Source: Paracoccus benzoatiresistens
GTDB lineage: Bacteria; Pseudomonadota; Alphaproteobacteria; Rhodobacterales; Rhodobacteraceae
Reading direction: 5' to 3'
DNA length: 49,965 nucleotides
Assembly: GCF_026913015.1 (NCBI RefSeq)
Contig: NZ_JAPTYD010000027.1
Location: 1-49,965 of the forward strand
Shown here: in pieces, positions 23,440 through 34,301 of the stretch
Layout: each line of letters begins with the position of its first letter
Position numbering within the stretch: the stretch's first letter is position 1
Position numbers and translations under genes: made by a program
The notes under the pieces: model-generated
The model's input: the letters and a program-made list of their open reading frames with translations, nothing else
Told to the model about the DNA's origin: nothing
The model's database searches: none

Positions 23440-23916
23440 CTAGTCCGTCGGCCGCGCGCCTGCTTCCTCCACCGGCAGGGGCACGGTGGACATCGACATC
23501 TTGGCCGATCCCTCGCTCAACTCGCTGGCATGGGCCAGATAGACCAGCACGCGGTTCTCGGCGTCATAGATGCGCTTGACCCGCAGCGACTTGAACAGAA
23601 GCGACCGGCCTTCGCTGAACACATCCTCGGGCGCGCCCGGCCGCAGGGTGCTGACATCGACGGGGCCGGTGCGGCTGCACTGGATGGCGCTGTTCGAGGG
23701 ATCCTCGAACCAGTTCCCCTGGCTCAGCCGGTCCAGGACCGAGCGTTCGAAATAGGCCAGATGGCAGGTCACGCCGCCCACGTCGGGGTCGCGGATGGCC
23801 TCGATGACGATGTCGTTGCCGACCCAATCGACGCCGACCTGGGCGATCTCCTCGGCCTGGCTCTGGACGGGGACCAGGGCGGGCAGCATCAGCAGCGCGG
23901 CGGCAATCATTCGCAT
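23440..23916 (-). CDS. creA: CreA family periplasmic protein
   Basis: A 158-residue secreted protein of unknown function. It has a Sec signal peptide (MRMIAAALLMLPALVPVQSQA, cleavage after residue 21). The conserved CreA core follows: QVGVDWVGNDIVIEAIRDPDVGGVTCHL, then SVLDRL and SNSAIQC, with Cys residues able to form a disulfide, and RSLLFKSLRVKRIYD. Its start lies 10 bases inside the phosphatase gene upstream, so the two are probably co-transcribed. CreA in E. coli is adjacent to the CreBC regulators, but there is no such system here. Confidence 0.9.
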   Translation of the reverse strand: MRMIAAALLMLPALVPVQSQAEEIAQVGVDWVGNDIVIEAIRDPDVGGVTCHLAYFERSVLDRLSQGNWFEDPSNSAIQCSRTGPVDVSTLRPGAPEDVFSEGRSLLFKSLRVKRIYDAENRVLVYLAHASELSEGSAKMSMSTVPLPVEEAGARPTD

Positions 23917-24644
23917 GGCAGGTTCTCCGGTTCCAGGGGGACGCGGCCATCTTCGGTCAAGAGATGCGCCGCGCCATTCTCGATCACTACCGCGCAGAGC
24001 GGCCGGCCATAAGCCGCGCCGCCATCGACGTTCAGGCGGTTGCCGTAATGGGTCGCGGTCTGGATCGCGGTATGGCCATGCACGACCAGCGGGCCGTGGT
24101 CGTGCAGGTTGTTCAGGAAACCCTGCCGGATCCAGACCAGATCCTCCTCGGCCTGGTCCTGCAGATCGACCCCGGGGCGGACGCCGGCATGAACCACCAG
24201 CGCCAGTGGGTGCAGGAAGTAAAGCGGCAGCGAGGCCAGATAGGTGGCATGGTCGGCGGGCACCGCGCGCTTGGCCTCGGCCAGCAGACGCTGCGGGGGC
24301 AGGGCGGTGTCGACGCCATAGGACCGCAAGGTCTCGGGCGCGCCGAGACCGGAATGCAGCGTCCAGTGTTCCCGGGAACTCAGGCCGGGATCGACCCAGT
24401 CGGGCTGCAGCAGGTATTGCGGCAAGAAGCGGTCATGGTTGCCGCGCGTGACGATCCAGCGCCGCCCCTGGGCCTCGCCGGTCATCAGGTAATCGACCGC
24501 GCCGCGCGAATCGGGGCCCCGGTCGATCAGGTCGCCCACATGGGCGATGACCGCATCCCAGCCGCCGTCGCGGAAGACGCGTTCATGCGCGGCCTTCAGC
24601 TTGTCCAGATGCCCGTGGACATCGCCAATGACATAAAGCCGCAT
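23907..24644 (-). CDS. PPP-family metallophosphoesterase
   Basis: A cytoplasmic Ser/Thr phosphatase-type or diadenosine-tetraphosphatase-like enzyme of 245 residues. The three dimetal-site motifs are GDVHG (residues 7-11), GDLIDRG (37-43) and GNHD (68-71). Later His ligands are in VVHAGVRPG and VVHGHT. The NVDGGAAYG segment near the C-terminus is typical of bacteriophage-lambda-type phosphatases. It overlaps creA by 10 bases. The substrate is not predictable. It starts 63 bases after serA, with a hairpin between them. Confidence 0.92.
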   Translation of the reverse strand: MRLYVIGDVHGHLDKLKAAHERVFRDGGWDAVIAHVGDLIDRGPDSRGAVDYLMTGEAQGRRWIVTRGNHDRFLPQYLLQPDWVDPGLSSREHWTLHSGLGAPETLRSYGVDTALPPQRLLAEAKRAVPADHATYLASLPLYFLHPLALVVHAGVRPGVDLQDQAEEDLVWIRQGFLNNLHDHGPLVVHGHTAIQTATHYGNRLNVDGGAAYGRPLCAVVIENGAAHLLTEDGRVPLEPENLPCE

Positions 24645-24672
24645 CCCGCCCCCTTGCCAGCGGCAAACGGTG

Positions 24673-24699
24673 CCGCGCCCCCTGCGTAAGGGGACGCGG
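24673..24699 (-). terminator. Strong hairpin downstream of serA
   Basis: CCGCG-CCCC and GGGG-CGCGG form nine pairs with one C-A mismatch around a 7-base loop, starting 8 bases after the serA stop. There is no U-tract. It probably stabilises or ends the serA mRNA before the phosphatase gene. Confidence 0.45.
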
Positions 24700-24707
24700 C
24701 GGGATCG

Positions 24708-26297
24708 TCAAACCTCGAACTGCAGCCGGCGGGCCTGCAGGAACTTGCCGGTCTTCTGCAGCGCGGCCAGGGCGGCATCGCTGATCGCCTCGTCCAGGTA
24801 CAGGATGGCGATGGCGTCGTTGCCCTGCGCCGACCGCCCCAGGGTGAAGTTCGCGATGTTCACGCCCAGATCGCCCAGTGTCGTGCCAAGCGCACCGATC
24901 ACGCCCGGCACGTCCTTGTTGCGGGTATACAGCATGTGCGCCCCCACCTCGGCGTCGATGGTGATGCCCCGGATCTGGATGAAGCGCGGCTTGCCGTCGC
25001 TGAAGACGGTGCCGGCGATGGACCGTTCGCGGGTGTCGGTGACCACCGTCAGCTTGATATAGCCCTCGAAGACGCCAGCCTTGTCCTGGGTGGTGGTGGC
25101 CACCTGCACGCCGCGTTCCTTGGCCATGACCGGGGCCGAGACCATGTTCACGTCCGGGTTGGTGGCCTTCATCACGCCCGCGATGACCGCCGCGTTCAGC
25201 GCGTTCAGGTTCATCGTCGATGCGACGCCGTCGTAAAGCACGTTGATCGCCTTGATCGGCTCCTCGGTCATCTGGCCCACGAAGGCGCCCAGGTGACCGG
25301 CCAGCTTGATCCAGGGACCCATGACAGCGGCTTCCTCGGCCGTGACCGAGGGCATGTTCAGCGCGTTCTGCACCGCGCCCGTCAGCAGATAGTCCGACAT
25401 CTGCTCGGCCACCTGCAGGGCGACGTTCTCCTGCGCCTCGGTGGTGGATGCGCCCAGGTGGGGGGTCACGACCACGTTCGGCAGGTTGAAGAGCGGGCTT
25501 TCGGTGGCGGGCTCGACCGCGAAGACGTCAAAGGCGGCACCGGCGACGCGACCGTCCTTCAGCGCCTGGGCCAGGGCCTCCTCATCGACCAGGCCGCCAC
25601 GGGCGCAGTTGATGATGCGCGCGCCCGGCTTCAGCTTGGCGATGGCCTCGCGCGACAGGATGTTCTTGGTCTTCTCGGTCAGGGGCACGTGGAAGGTGAT
25701 GAAGTCGGACTTTGCCAGCAATTCGTCCAGTTCCACCTTGGTGACGCCGATCTCCTTGGCGCGCTCGGGCGACAGGAAGGGGTCATAGGCCAGCACCTTC
25801 ATATGCAGGCCAAGCGCACGGTCGATCACGATCGAGCCGATATTGCCCGCGCCGATCACGCCCAGGGTCTTGTTGAAAAGCTCCACCCCCATGAAGCGGT
25901 TCTTTTCCCACTTTCCGGCATGGGTGCTGGCGGACGCCTCGGGCAGTTGGCGGGCCACGGCGAACATCATAGCGATGGCGTGTTCGGCGGTGGTGACGCT
26001 GTTGCCGAAGGGCGTGTTCATCACGATCACCCCCTTCTTGCTGGCTGCCGGGATGTCCACGTTGTCCACCCCGATCCCGGCGCGGCCGATCACCTTGAGG
26101 TTGGTGGCGTTCTGCAGCAGCTTTTCGGTGACCTTGGTCGCGGACCGGATCGCAAGGCCGTCATACTGCCCGATCACCTCGGCCAGCTTCTCCTTGTCCT
26201 TGCCCAGGTCGGGCAGGTAGTCGACCTCGACCCCCCGGTCGCGGAAGATCTGGACGGCGGTTTCCGACAGCTTGTCGGACACGAGAACCTTCGGCAT
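24708..26297 (-). CDS. serA: D-3-phosphoglycerate dehydrogenase
   Basis: First step of serine biosynthesis: oxidises 3-phosphoglycerate to 3-phosphohydroxypyruvate with NAD+. At 529 residues it is the long (type 1) form. The N-terminal substrate/NAD core has GAGNIGS at about residues 149-154, then the intervening ASB domain and a C-terminal ACT domain (about 455-529, DVPGVIGALGTTLGDLGVNIANF) that senses serine in this class. It follows serC at 95 bases on the same strand, so the enzymes for steps one and two are co-regulated. A GC-rich hairpin lies in that gap. Confidence 0.97.
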   Translation of the reverse strand: MPKVLVSDKLSETAVQIFRDRGVEVDYLPDLGKDKEKLAEVIGQYDGLAIRSATKVTEKLLQNATNLKVIGRAGIGVDNVDIPAASKKGVIVMNTPFGNSVTTAEHAIAMMFAVARQLPEASASTHAGKWEKNRFMGVELFNKTLGVIGAGNIGSIVIDRALGLHMKVLAYDPFLSPERAKEIGVTKVELDELLAKSDFITFHVPLTEKTKNILSREAIAKLKPGARIINCARGGLVDEEALAQALKDGRVAGAAFDVFAVEPATESPLFNLPNVVVTPHLGASTTEAQENVALQVAEQMSDYLLTGAVQNALNMPSVTAEEAAVMGPWIKLAGHLGAFVGQMTEEPIKAINVLYDGVASTMNLNALNAAVIAGVMKATNPDVNMVSAPVMAKERGVQVATTTQDKAGVFEGYIKLTVVTDTRERSIAGTVFSDGKPRFIQIRGITIDAEVGAHMLYTRNKDVPGVIGALGTTLGDLGVNIANFTLGRSAQGNDAIAILYLDEAISDAALAALQKTGKFLQARRLQFEV

Positions 26298-26369
26298 GTC
26301 AGTTCATCCTCTCATGCGCCACCCTTCACCCAGGGGCGCTGTTCATTTCCGTAGTGATATTGCGGAGAT

Positions 26370-26388
26370 CCGGGGGGCAGGCCCCCGG
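26370..26388 (-). terminator. Hairpin just after serC, in the serC-serA gap
   Basis: CCGGGGG and CCCCCGG form a 7-bp stem with a 5-base loop, starting 4 bases after the serC stop. There is no U-tract on the minus strand. It may partly reduce read-through into serA or protect the serC 3' end. Confidence 0.4.
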
Positions 26389-26392
26389 CTTC

Positions 26393-27541
<1,149 letters not shown>

Positions 27542-27631
27542 GCTAGCCTTCCAGCTATGAAGCCCTTCGTTGGGGAAGGGTGTCCCGCCGCCGGACATAC
27601 GCGGGGTCGCCGCGTTTCGCAAGAAGGAAAT
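27542..27631 (-). promoter_or_regulatory. serC leader with three tandem hairpins (serC-motif candidate)
   Basis: Three nearly abutting stem-loops lie before the serC start: 27599-27615 (ACGCGG/CCGCGT), 27581-27597 (TGTCC/GGACA) and 27563-27580 (CCCTTC/GAAGGG). The last ends about 20 bases from the ATG. A conserved serC leader RNA made of hairpins is known upstream of serC in alphaproteobacteria. This arrangement fits that description, but I have not compared it to the covariance model. No ligand is known for that motif. Confidence 0.55.
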
Positions 27632-28285
27632 TCAGGCGTAGCTGCGGGCGCCGAAGATGGCCGAGCCGACGCGCACATGGGTGGCGCCCTCGGCGATGGC
27701 GGTCTCGAAATCCGCGCTCATGCCCATGGAGAGATTCGGCAGCCCGTGCTCCTGCGCCAGGCGGCGCAAAAGGCGGAAATGGGGCAGGGGATCCTCGTCC
27801 TCGGGCGGGATGCACATCAGCCCCTGGGGGGACAGGCCAAGGTCGCGGCAAGAGGACAGGAAAACCGGCAGCTCGTCCGCCAGGATCCCAGCCTTCTGCG
27901 GCTCGTCGCCGGTGTTGACTTGGATGAACAACTGCGGGCTGCGGCCCTGCTGGTCGATCTGCTGCGCAAGCTTGCGGGCCAGCGTCATGCGGTCCAGCGT
28001 GTGGATCGCATCGAACAGCTCGACGGCCGCCTTGGCCTTGTTGGACTGCAAGGGGCCGATCAGGTGCAGGTCCACGCCGGGCCAGCGGGCGCGCCAGCCG
28101 GGCCATTTGCCCTGCGCTTCCTGCACGTAGTTTTCGCCGAAGACGCGCTGGCCCGCATCCAGCACGGCGGTGACCCGGTCTTCGGGCTGCACCTTGCTGA
28201 CGGCGATCAGCGTGACGCTGCCGGAGGCGCGTCCGGCGCGGGTTTCTGCGGCCGCGATGCGGCGTCTGATGTCATCCAGTCCCAT
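27632..28285 (-). CDS. yggS: YggS family PLP homeostasis protein
   Basis: A single-domain fold-type III PLP-binding protein (PLPHP/PROSC family) that buffers pyridoxal phosphate and affects amino-acid pools. The PLP lysine is Lys31 in LIAVSKVQP. FGENYVQEA, HLIGPLQSNK, IQVNTGDEPQKAG and the phosphate-binding SMGMSADFETAI complete the family pattern. I chose ATG 28285 (217 residues), the standard N-terminus; 28300 is an alternative. It is preceded by the porin terminator and followed after 90 bases by the serC leader on the same strand. Confidence 0.94.
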   Translation of the reverse strand: MGLDDIRRRIAAAETRAGRASGSVTLIAVSKVQPEDRVTAVLDAGQRVFGENYVQEAQGKWPGWRARWPGVDLHLIGPLQSNKAKAAVELFDAIHTLDRMTLARKLAQQIDQQGRSPQLFIQVNTGDEPQKAGILADELPVFLSSCRDLGLSPQGLMCIPPEDEDPLPHFRLLRRLAQEHGLPNLSMGMSADFETAIAEGATHVRVGSAIFGARSYA

Positions 28286-28295
28286 GACGCGACAA

Positions 28296-28329
28296 GACAA
28301 AAAGAAAAGAGCGGGCGCAAGGCCCGCTC
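28296..28329 (-). terminator. Intrinsic terminator of the porin gene
   Basis: GAGCGGGC (28309-28316) and GCCCGCTC (28322-28329) form a perfect 8-bp stem around a 5-base loop. On the minus strand it is followed by TTTTCTTTTT. It is the clearest intrinsic terminator here and lies 25 bases after the porin stop, just before yggS. Confidence 0.9.
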
Positions 28330-28354
28330 CTCAGTTTGACATCCGATCCGGGGA

Positions 28355-29425
28355 TCAGAAGTCGAAGCGCACGCCCATGTCGGCGGTGATGCGCTCTTGG
28401 TAGTCGCTCTGCAGCGAGGCGCCCAGACGAGCACCGCCCAGATCGTAGTTCACGCCGACGCCGAACGAGGTATCGGTCTCGTTGCTGTCACGATCGTTGT
28501 TGGCAATGTAGGCTTCGATGTTGGTCAAGCCATCGGCCAGCGTATAGTCGCCATAGAGGGCGAAAGTGTTGCCGACGCCACCGTTTTCGTCTTCGTCAGG
28601 AGTGTCAACATAGTTCAGGCCGATGCGGGCATTCTCCATCACCGCGTAGCGCGCGCCGATGAAGAAGATGTCGTTGTCGGCGATGCCCAGCCCATCCTTG
28701 GTATAGGCGGCCGACAGTTCCAGACGCTCGTTCCAAGTATAGTCGACAGCAACGCCGAACTCTTCCTCGGTGTTGGGGAAGAGCACTTCGCCGTCTTCGT
28801 CAACGAGGTCGCTGATCCGGCCGGACTGGTCGGGATCGATATAGGACGCCTGCACTGTCAGGTTGTCGATCGCGTAGACGGCGCGAATGCCAAGACGATC
28901 GATCTGCTCGAGCACGTAGGGACGCGCGCTGTAGGCGAAGAAGGCGCCAACAACGCCGCTGAAGCCAACCGAACGGTCATAGGCACCCAGTTCGGTCGCA
29001 TAGATCAGGCCGCTGCTGTCCATCGCGGTGTCGACGTTACCGACTTCCACTGTAAGGCCGCTTGCGGTGACATACAGCTTGCCGGCGTTCGGCTCGGCTC
29101 CGGTACCGTTCTGGCTGTTCAGGAACTCATCAAGGGTGATGCCCTCGACGCCGCGCAGGCGGTTGAGCAGATCATCATCAAGGCCGCCCTGGTCCCACTG
29201 CAGGCGAACGCGGGCCCCGAAGTCAACACCTTGGTCGGTCGAGGTGCTGGCATCGATATTCATGCGCACGCGCGACTGGACGCGGCTTTCGTTAATGTTG
29301 ATGCTGTCGTCGTCGCTTTCGTAATAGATCACGCCGGTCCGGCCGTAACCCGAGATGGTGACGTCGGCAGCAGCCACACCGGCGGTCAGGACCAGCGCGG
29401 TGGAGGCGATAAGAGCCTTTTTCAT
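28355..29425 (-). CDS. Outer-membrane porin (Rhodobacter type)
   Basis: Trimeric beta-barrel porin for diffusion of small solutes. It has a Sec signal peptide (MKKALIASTALVLTAGVAAA, cleaved before DVTISG). The mature protein starts with the typical DVTISGYGRTGVIYYE and ends in an aromatic residue (MGVRFDF), the BAM recognition signal. Alternating hydrophobic strands and many Asp/Glu residues give the acidic profile of Rhodobacterales porins. At 356 residues it is slightly long. It has its own strong terminator and a 254-base divergent upstream region, so it is probably monocistronic and highly expressed. An AGAGGG site precedes the ATG. Confidence 0.92.
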   Translation of the reverse strand: MKKALIASTALVLTAGVAAADVTISGYGRTGVIYYESDDDSININESRVQSRVRMNIDASTSTDQGVDFGARVRLQWDQGGLDDDLLNRLRGVEGITLDEFLNSQNGTGAEPNAGKLYVTASGLTVEVGNVDTAMDSSGLIYATELGAYDRSVGFSGVVGAFFAYSARPYVLEQIDRLGIRAVYAIDNLTVQASYIDPDQSGRISDLVDEDGEVLFPNTEEEFGVAVDYTWNERLELSAAYTKDGLGIADNDIFFIGARYAVMENARIGLNYVDTPDEDENGGVGNTFALYGDYTLADGLTNIEAYIANNDRDSNETDTSFGVGVNYDLGGARLGASLQSDYQERITADMGVRFDF

Positions 29426-29679
29426 GTGAAGTTCCCTCTTGTCTCTCTGATGCCCAAACCGGCATTACCGTCTTGGGTATGCAGCTTGTTTCCCCCGTCC
29501 TCATTCGTGATGCAACGGAATCGCGCGGGACCCCCTGCCATGGCCAAGCCTGTGATGCACAAGGGCCACACCTTCTTGTGAACGGAATTTCGGCCGGGGC
29601 CGGGGCGTGGACCAAGGCGCTTGTGGGGCGGTGGCGATCCGCGCTAAAGCGAGACCTGACGCGAAAAACGGGGGACCGC

Positions 29680-30159
29680 ATGAAAACCGCACAAGCCGCG
29701 CGCCTGATGATCGCAGCGACGCTTTGCGCCGGGCTGGCTGCCTGCGGCGGTGGTGGGGCGGGGCGGAATAGCGGGCCCAATGACGGCTCGGACATGAGCC
29801 CCGAGGTTCGCAAGACCACCATCTGGGATGTCTTCGAGGGCTCGGAAAACCCCAACAACACGGTCGGAGTGAACAAGTACCTCTGGAACGCCAGCCTGGA
29901 AGTGCTGAATTTCCTGCCGATCCAGACGGTCGATCCCTTCACCGGGGTCATCCAGACCGGCTATGGCACCCCTCCTGGCGGCGGGCGGTCCTATCGCGCG
30001 ACGATCAAGATCGCCGATCCGGCCCTGGATGCCCGCAGCCTGAAGCTGTCGCTGCAGGGTCCCGGCGGCGCGGCGGTGGAACCTGGCACGGTCCGCGCGG
30101 TCGAGGATGCGATCCTGACCCGCGCCCGGCAGCTGCGCATCCAGGACGGACGGCTTTGA
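29680..30159 (+). CDS. DUF3576 domain lipoprotein
   Basis: A 159-residue outer-membrane-type lipoprotein of unknown function. The signal peptide ends in the lipobox LAAC with Cys22 as the lipidation site, followed by a Gly-rich linker. The DUF3576 core is TTIWDVFEG, VNKYLWNASLEVLNFLPIQTVDPFTGVIQTGYG and the C-terminal VEDAILTRARQLRIQDGRL. I chose ATG 29680, with GGGGGA 6 bases upstream; the frame is open to 29473 but the signal peptide fixes the start. It lies just upstream of leuS-lptE, and a tie to envelope biogenesis is inferred. Confidence 0.92.
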   Translation: MKTAQAARLMIAATLCAGLAACGGGGAGRNSGPNDGSDMSPEVRKTTIWDVFEGSENPNNTVGVNKYLWNASLEVLNFLPIQTVDPFTGVIQTGYGTPPGGGRSYRATIKIADPALDARSLKLSLQGPGGAAVEPGTVRAVEDAILTRARQLRIQDGRL

Positions 30160-30160
30160 C

Positions 30161-30185
30161 CAGGGTGGGGTGAAACCCCGCCCTG
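30161..30185 (+). terminator. Long hairpin immediately after DUF3576 gene
   Basis: CAGGGTGGGGT and ACCCCGCCCTG form an 11-bp stem (one T-G wobble) with a 3-base GAA loop, starting one base after the DUF3576 stop. There is no U-tract. It could be a factor-assisted terminator or a 3'-end stabiliser ahead of leuS. Confidence 0.5.
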
Positions 30186-30249
30186 CGCTATGGACCCGTC
30201 CTGCCGCGCCGTATAAACCGGGGCGCGACGAATGACGAAGGTCCGCCCG

Positions 30250-32787
30250 ATGCCCTATGATCCCTCCAGTCTTGAGTCCCGGTGGCAGCAAGCCTGGGCC
30301 GATGCCGGCAGCTTTGCCGCCACGCGCGACAGCCGGCCCAAGTATTACGTGCTGGAGATGTTCCCCTATCCTTCGGGGCGCATCCACATGGGCCATGTGC
30401 GCAACTACACGATGGGCGACGTGGTGGCCCGCTTCAAGCGCGCCCAAGGGTTCAGCGTGCTGCACCCGATGGGCTGGGATGCCTTCGGGATGCCTGCCGA
30501 GAACGCCGCGATGGAGCAGGGCGGCCATCCGCGTGATTGGACCTATGCCAATATCGCGACCATGCGCGAGCAGTTGAAGCCGCTCGGCCTGTCGATCGAC
30601 TGGTCGCGCGAGTTTGCCACCTGCGACGACGATTACGTCCACCAGCAGCAGGCCATGTTCCTGGACATGCTGGAAGCCGGGCTGATCACCCGCAAGTCAG
30701 CGCAGGTGAACTGGGACCCGGTGGACATGACGGTGCTCGCCAACGAGCAGGTCATCGACGGCAAGGGCTGGCGGTCCGGCGCCACGGTCGAGCGGCGCGA
30801 ACTGACGCAGTGGTTCTTCCGCATCTCGGATTATTCGGACGAGCTGCTGTCGGCGCTGGACGGGCTGACCGGCTGGCCCGAAAAGGTGCGGCTGATGCAG
30901 GCCAACTGGATCGGAAAGTCGCGCGGGCTGCAGTTCCGGTTCGAGACGGTCGATGCGCCGGAAGAATTCGAGGCGATCGAGGTCTATACCACACGCCCCG
31001 ACACGCTGATGGGCGCCAGCTTCGTCGCGCTGTCGCCGGATCACCCGCTGGTCAAGGATCTGGCCGCCGCCGATCCCCGCGTCGCGGCCTTTGTCGAGGA
31101 ATGCCGCAGGATCGGCACGACCGAGGAAGCCATCGAGACCGCGCCGAAGATGGGCTTTGACACCGGCCTGACCGTCCGGCATCCCATCGACGCGGACTGG
31201 CGCCTGCCGATCTGGATCGCGAATTTCGTGCTGATGGATTACGGCACCGGCGCGATCTTCGGATCGCCCGCGCATGACGAACGCGACCACGAGTTCGCCA
31301 CGAAATACGGCCTGCCGATCCGCGCGACCTTCGGGGAACGCGGGATGGATCTGGCCGCCGCCGATGCGCTGGTCGCCAAGGCGCCCTACGTTCCGCTCAA
31401 GTCCGAAACCGTCACCTATGTGCGGGGTTTTTCGGGCGAAGCCGACCAGACCGGAGAGGCCGCCGTGGATGCCGCCATCGCCCATGCCGAGGCAAACGGT
31501 TATGGCGAGGGCGTGACCAAGTTCCGCCTGCGCGACTGGGGCATCTCGCGCCAGCGATACTGGGGCTGCCCGATCCCGGTCCTGCATTGCGACACATGCG
31601 GCACCGTCCCCGAGGCCAAGGCAAACCTGCCGGTCCTGCTGCCCCAGGACGTGACCTTCGACGTGCCGGGCAATCCGCTGGACCGCCACCCCACCTGGCG
31701 GCAGGCCACCTGCCCGCAATGCGGTGCTGCCGCCCTGCGCGAAACGGACACGATGGACACCTTCGTCGATTCGTCCTGGTATTACGCGCGCTTCACCTCG
31801 CCGCACGCGGCGACGCCCACCGACCGGGCGGATGCCGACTACTGGATGAACGTGGACCAGTATATCGGCGGGATCGAGCACGCGATCCTGCATTTGCTGT
31901 ATTCGCGGTTCTTCGCGCGGGCGATGGTCAAGACCGGGCATCTGCCGGAGAGCGCCAAGGAGCCGTTCGACGCGCTGTTCACGCAGGGGATGGTGACGCA
32001 TGAGATCTATAGGACGACCGACGACCGGGGCCGCCCGGTCTATCACCTGCCCGAGGATGTGACCGACGGCAGGCTGGCGGACGGGACAGTGGTCGAGGTC
32101 ATCCCTTCGGCCAAGATGTCGAAGTCGAAGAAGAACGTCGTCGATCCGGTCAACATCGTGCAGTCTTTCGGCGCCGATACCGCGCGCTGGTTCATGCTGT
32201 CCGACAGCCCGCCCGAGCGTGACGTGGAATGGACCGCCGCCGGGGCCGAGGCTGCCAACAAGTTCCTGGCCCGCGTCTGGCGCCTGGCCGATGAGGCGGG
32301 CGAGGACGCCGAGGATCCCGACCTGACCCGCGCCGCGCATCGCGCGACCGCCGACGTGACCCGCGCCATCGAGGGCTTTGCCTTCAACAAGGCCGTGGCC
32401 AAGATCTATGAGCTGGCGAATGCCGTCGGCAAGTCCAGGGCGGGCGGCGAATCGCGCAAGGCGGTGCTGCGGATCATGGCGCAGCTGATGGGGCCGATGG
32501 TGCCGCACCTTGCCGAGGAGGTCTGGGCCATGGCGGGCGGGCAGGGGCTGCTGGTCGACGCGCCCTGGCCCAAGGCGGATCCCGCGATGCTGGAGGATGA
32601 CACCGTCATCCTGCCGATCCAGATCAACGGCAAGCGCCGGGCCGAGATCAGCGTTGCCAAGGACATGTCCAAGGACCAGATCGAGGCGATGGTTCTGGCC
32701 GATGACACCGTGCGCCGCTTCCTGGAAGGCGCGGCTCCCAAGAAGCTGATCGTCGTGCCGGGACGGATCGTCAATGTGGTCGCCTGA
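30250..32787 (+). CDS. leuS: Leucyl-tRNA synthetase
   Basis: Charges tRNA-Leu. It is a class I synthetase of 845 residues with the HIGH-type HMGH (residues 46-49) and KMSKS at about residue 622. A CP1 editing insert holds [17 protein letters not shown] and [17 protein letters not shown] Cys pair set (CDTCG and CPQCG) marks the zinc-ribbon insert. I prefer ATG 30250, which has GAAGG about 9 bases upstream and a family-like N-terminus ([13 protein letters not shown]); an ATG at 30232 adds six residues and cannot be excluded. The last 14 bases overlap lptE. Confidence 0.96.
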   Translation: MPYDPSSLESRWQQAWADAGSFAATRDSRPKYYVLEMFPYPSGRIHMGHVRNYTMGDVVARFKRAQGFSVLHPMGWDAFGMPAENAAMEQGGHPRDWTYANIATMREQLKPLGLSIDWSREFATCDDDYVHQQQAMFLDMLEAGLITRKSAQVNWDPVDMTVLANEQVIDGKGWRSGATVERRELTQWFFRISDYSDELLSALDGLTGWPEKVRLMQANWIGKSRGLQFRFETVDAPEEFEAIEVYTTRPDTLMGASFVALSPDHPLVKDLAAADPRVAAFVEECRRIGTTEEAIETAPKMGFDTGLTVRHPIDADWRLPIWIANFVLMDYGTGAIFGSPAHDERDHEFATKYGLPIRATFGERGMDLAAADALVAKAPYVPLKSETVTYVRGFSGEADQTGEAAVDAAIAHAEANGYGEGVTKFRLRDWGISRQRYWGCPIPVLHCDTCGTVPEAKANLPVLLPQDVTFDVPGNPLDRHPTWRQATCPQCGAAALRETDTMDTFVDSSWYYARFTSPHAATPTDRADADYWMNVDQYIGGIEHAILHLLYSRFFARAMVKTGHLPESAKEPFDALFTQGMVTHEIYRTTDDRGRPVYHLPEDVTDGRLADGTVVEVIPSAKMSKSKKNVVDPVNIVQSFGADTARWFMLSDSPPERDVEWTAAGAEAANKFLARVWRLADEAGEDAEDPDLTRAAHRATADVTRAIEGFAFNKAVAKIYELANAVGKSRAGGESRKAVLRIMAQLMGPMVPHLAEEVWAMAGGQGLLVDAPWPKADPAMLEDDTVILPIQINGKRRAEISVAKDMSKDQIEAMVLADDTVRRFLEGAAPKKLIVVPGRIVNVVA

Positions 32788-33265
32788 CCGGACCAGCCGC
32801 CGGGCGGCCCTGCTGGGGCTGCTGGCGGTGGCGGGTTGCGGGCTGACGCCGGTCTATGGTCCGAACGGGGCGGGCCAGCGGCTGTTCGGCAAGGTCCGCC
32901 CGCGCGATCCCCAGACCTATCAGGATTTCGCCTTCAACCGCCGCCTGGCCGAACGGCTGGGGGGCGAGGGGACGGATCTCGACCTGGATTACCGCATCAA
33001 TGTGGGCGTGGTCCCGCAGGCGATCACCCCCGACGAGGTCACGACCCGCTATTCACTGAACGGCACCGCCGATTTCGCGCTGACCGACCGGGCGGGCAGG
33101 GTGGTGGTGCAGGGACGGGTCAGCAACTTCACCTCCTATTCGACAACCGGCACCACCATTGCCACGCTGGCCGCCGAAGGCGATGCGCGCACCCGCCTGG
33201 CCGAGATGCTGGCCGATCAGGTCGTCACGCGGCTGCTGGCGGCATCAGCGCAACTGCCGGAATGA
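32774..33265 (+). CDS. lptE: LPS assembly lipoprotein LptE
   Basis: Outer-membrane lipoprotein that plugs and supports LptD during LPS insertion. The N-terminus [14 protein letters not shown] carries the lipobox with Cys22, followed by GLTPVYGP, typical of alphaproteobacterial LptE. The 163-residue length fits. It overlaps leuS by 14 bases and is followed 7 bases later by holA, the conserved leuS-lptE-holA order of the group. Confidence 0.92.
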   Translation: MWSPDRTSRRAALLGLLAVAGCGLTPVYGPNGAGQRLFGKVRPRDPQTYQDFAFNRRLAERLGGEGTDLDLDYRINVGVVPQAITPDEVTTRYSLNGTADFALTDRAGRVVVQGRVSNFTSYSTTGTTIATLAAEGDARTRLAEMLADQVVTRLLAASAQLPE

Positions 33266-33272
33266 TCCGCGC

Positions 33273-34301
33273 ATGATCCTCAAGGGAGGGGAAATCGCGC
33301 GCTATCTGGCGCGGCCCGATCCTTCGCGCCCGGCGCTGCTGATCCATGGGCAGGACGCCATGCGCGTCGCGATGAAGCGGGCCGAGGCGGTCAAGGCGCT
33401 GGTCGGCGACAAGGCCGACGAGGAGATGCGCCTGACCCGCCTGCCGGGGGCCGGGTTGCGCAAGGATCCCGCGCAGCTTCTGGACGCGATCAAGGAAGTG
33501 GGCTTCTTTCCCGGCCCGCGCGTCGTGCTGGTCGAGGATGCGCCCGATACCGCCGCCGACGCGATCCGCGCGGCGCTGTCGGACTGGCGCGCGGGCGATG
33601 CGGTGATGGTCGTGGCGGCGGGCGCCCTGGGCAAATCCTCGGCCCTGCGCAAGCTGTTCGAGCCCCATCCCCTTGCCGTGACCGCGCCTATCTATGACGA
33701 TCCCCCCGGAGAGGAGGAGGTCGCGCGCTGGCTGGCCGATGCCGGGCTGCGCCACGTTCCCCCGGCGACAATGAAGGACATGATGGTCCTGGCCCGGGCG
33801 CTGGATCCCGGCGACCTGCGCCAGACGATCGAGAAGATCGGCCTTTACAAGCATGGCGACGACGCGCCCCTGACCGGGGACGAGATCGCCCTGATGGCGC
33901 CCGCCACCATCGAGGCGGACCTGGACGAGCTGATCCACATCGTCGCCGAACGGCGCGAGGCCGAGTTCGGTTCGATGATGCGCCGGATCGAGGGGCAGGG
34001 CGTCAGCCCTGTCACGCTCTGCATCGCCGCCCTGCGTCATTTCCGCGCCCTGCATGGCGCCGCCGCGGACCCCGGCGGGCCAGGCGTCGCGCTGTCGAAG
34101 ATGCGCCCGCCGGTCTTCGGGCCCCGCCGCGACCGGATGGCCCGGCAGGCGCAGGCCTGGGGCATGGGGCCGCTGGAGGAAGCGGTGCGGCTGCTGCTGG
34201 ACACCGACCTGATGCTGCGCAGTTCGACCCGCGCGCCCCAGAAGGCCCTCGTCGAACGCGCGCTGATCCGGCTGGCGATGTCCCCGCGGGGCCGGCGGTG
34301 A
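33273..34301 (+). CDS. holA: DNA polymerase III subunit delta
   Basis: Clamp-loader delta subunit that opens the beta sliding clamp. The AAA+-like N-terminal domain (about residues 1-140: ALLIHGQDAMRVAMKRAEAV, GFFPGPRVVLVEDA) lacks a working ATP site, as expected for delta. The C-terminal collar domain includes DLDELIHIVAERREAEF. I chose ATG 33273 (MILKGGEIARYL), the family start; the frame extends to 33159 inside lptE. At 342 residues it is standard. Its stop overlaps the flavoprotein start as GTGA. Confidence 0.94.
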   Translation: MILKGGEIARYLARPDPSRPALLIHGQDAMRVAMKRAEAVKALVGDKADEEMRLTRLPGAGLRKDPAQLLDAIKEVGFFPGPRVVLVEDAPDTAADAIRAALSDWRAGDAVMVVAAGALGKSSALRKLFEPHPLAVTAPIYDDPPGEEEVARWLADAGLRHVPPATMKDMMVLARALDPGDLRQTIEKIGLYKHGDDAPLTGDEIALMAPATIEADLDELIHIVAERREAEFGSMMRRIEGQGVSPVTLCIAALRHFRALHGAAADPGGPGVALSKMRPPVFGPRRDRMARQAQAWGMGPLEEAVRLLLDTDLMLRSSTRAPQKALVERALIRLAMSPRGRR

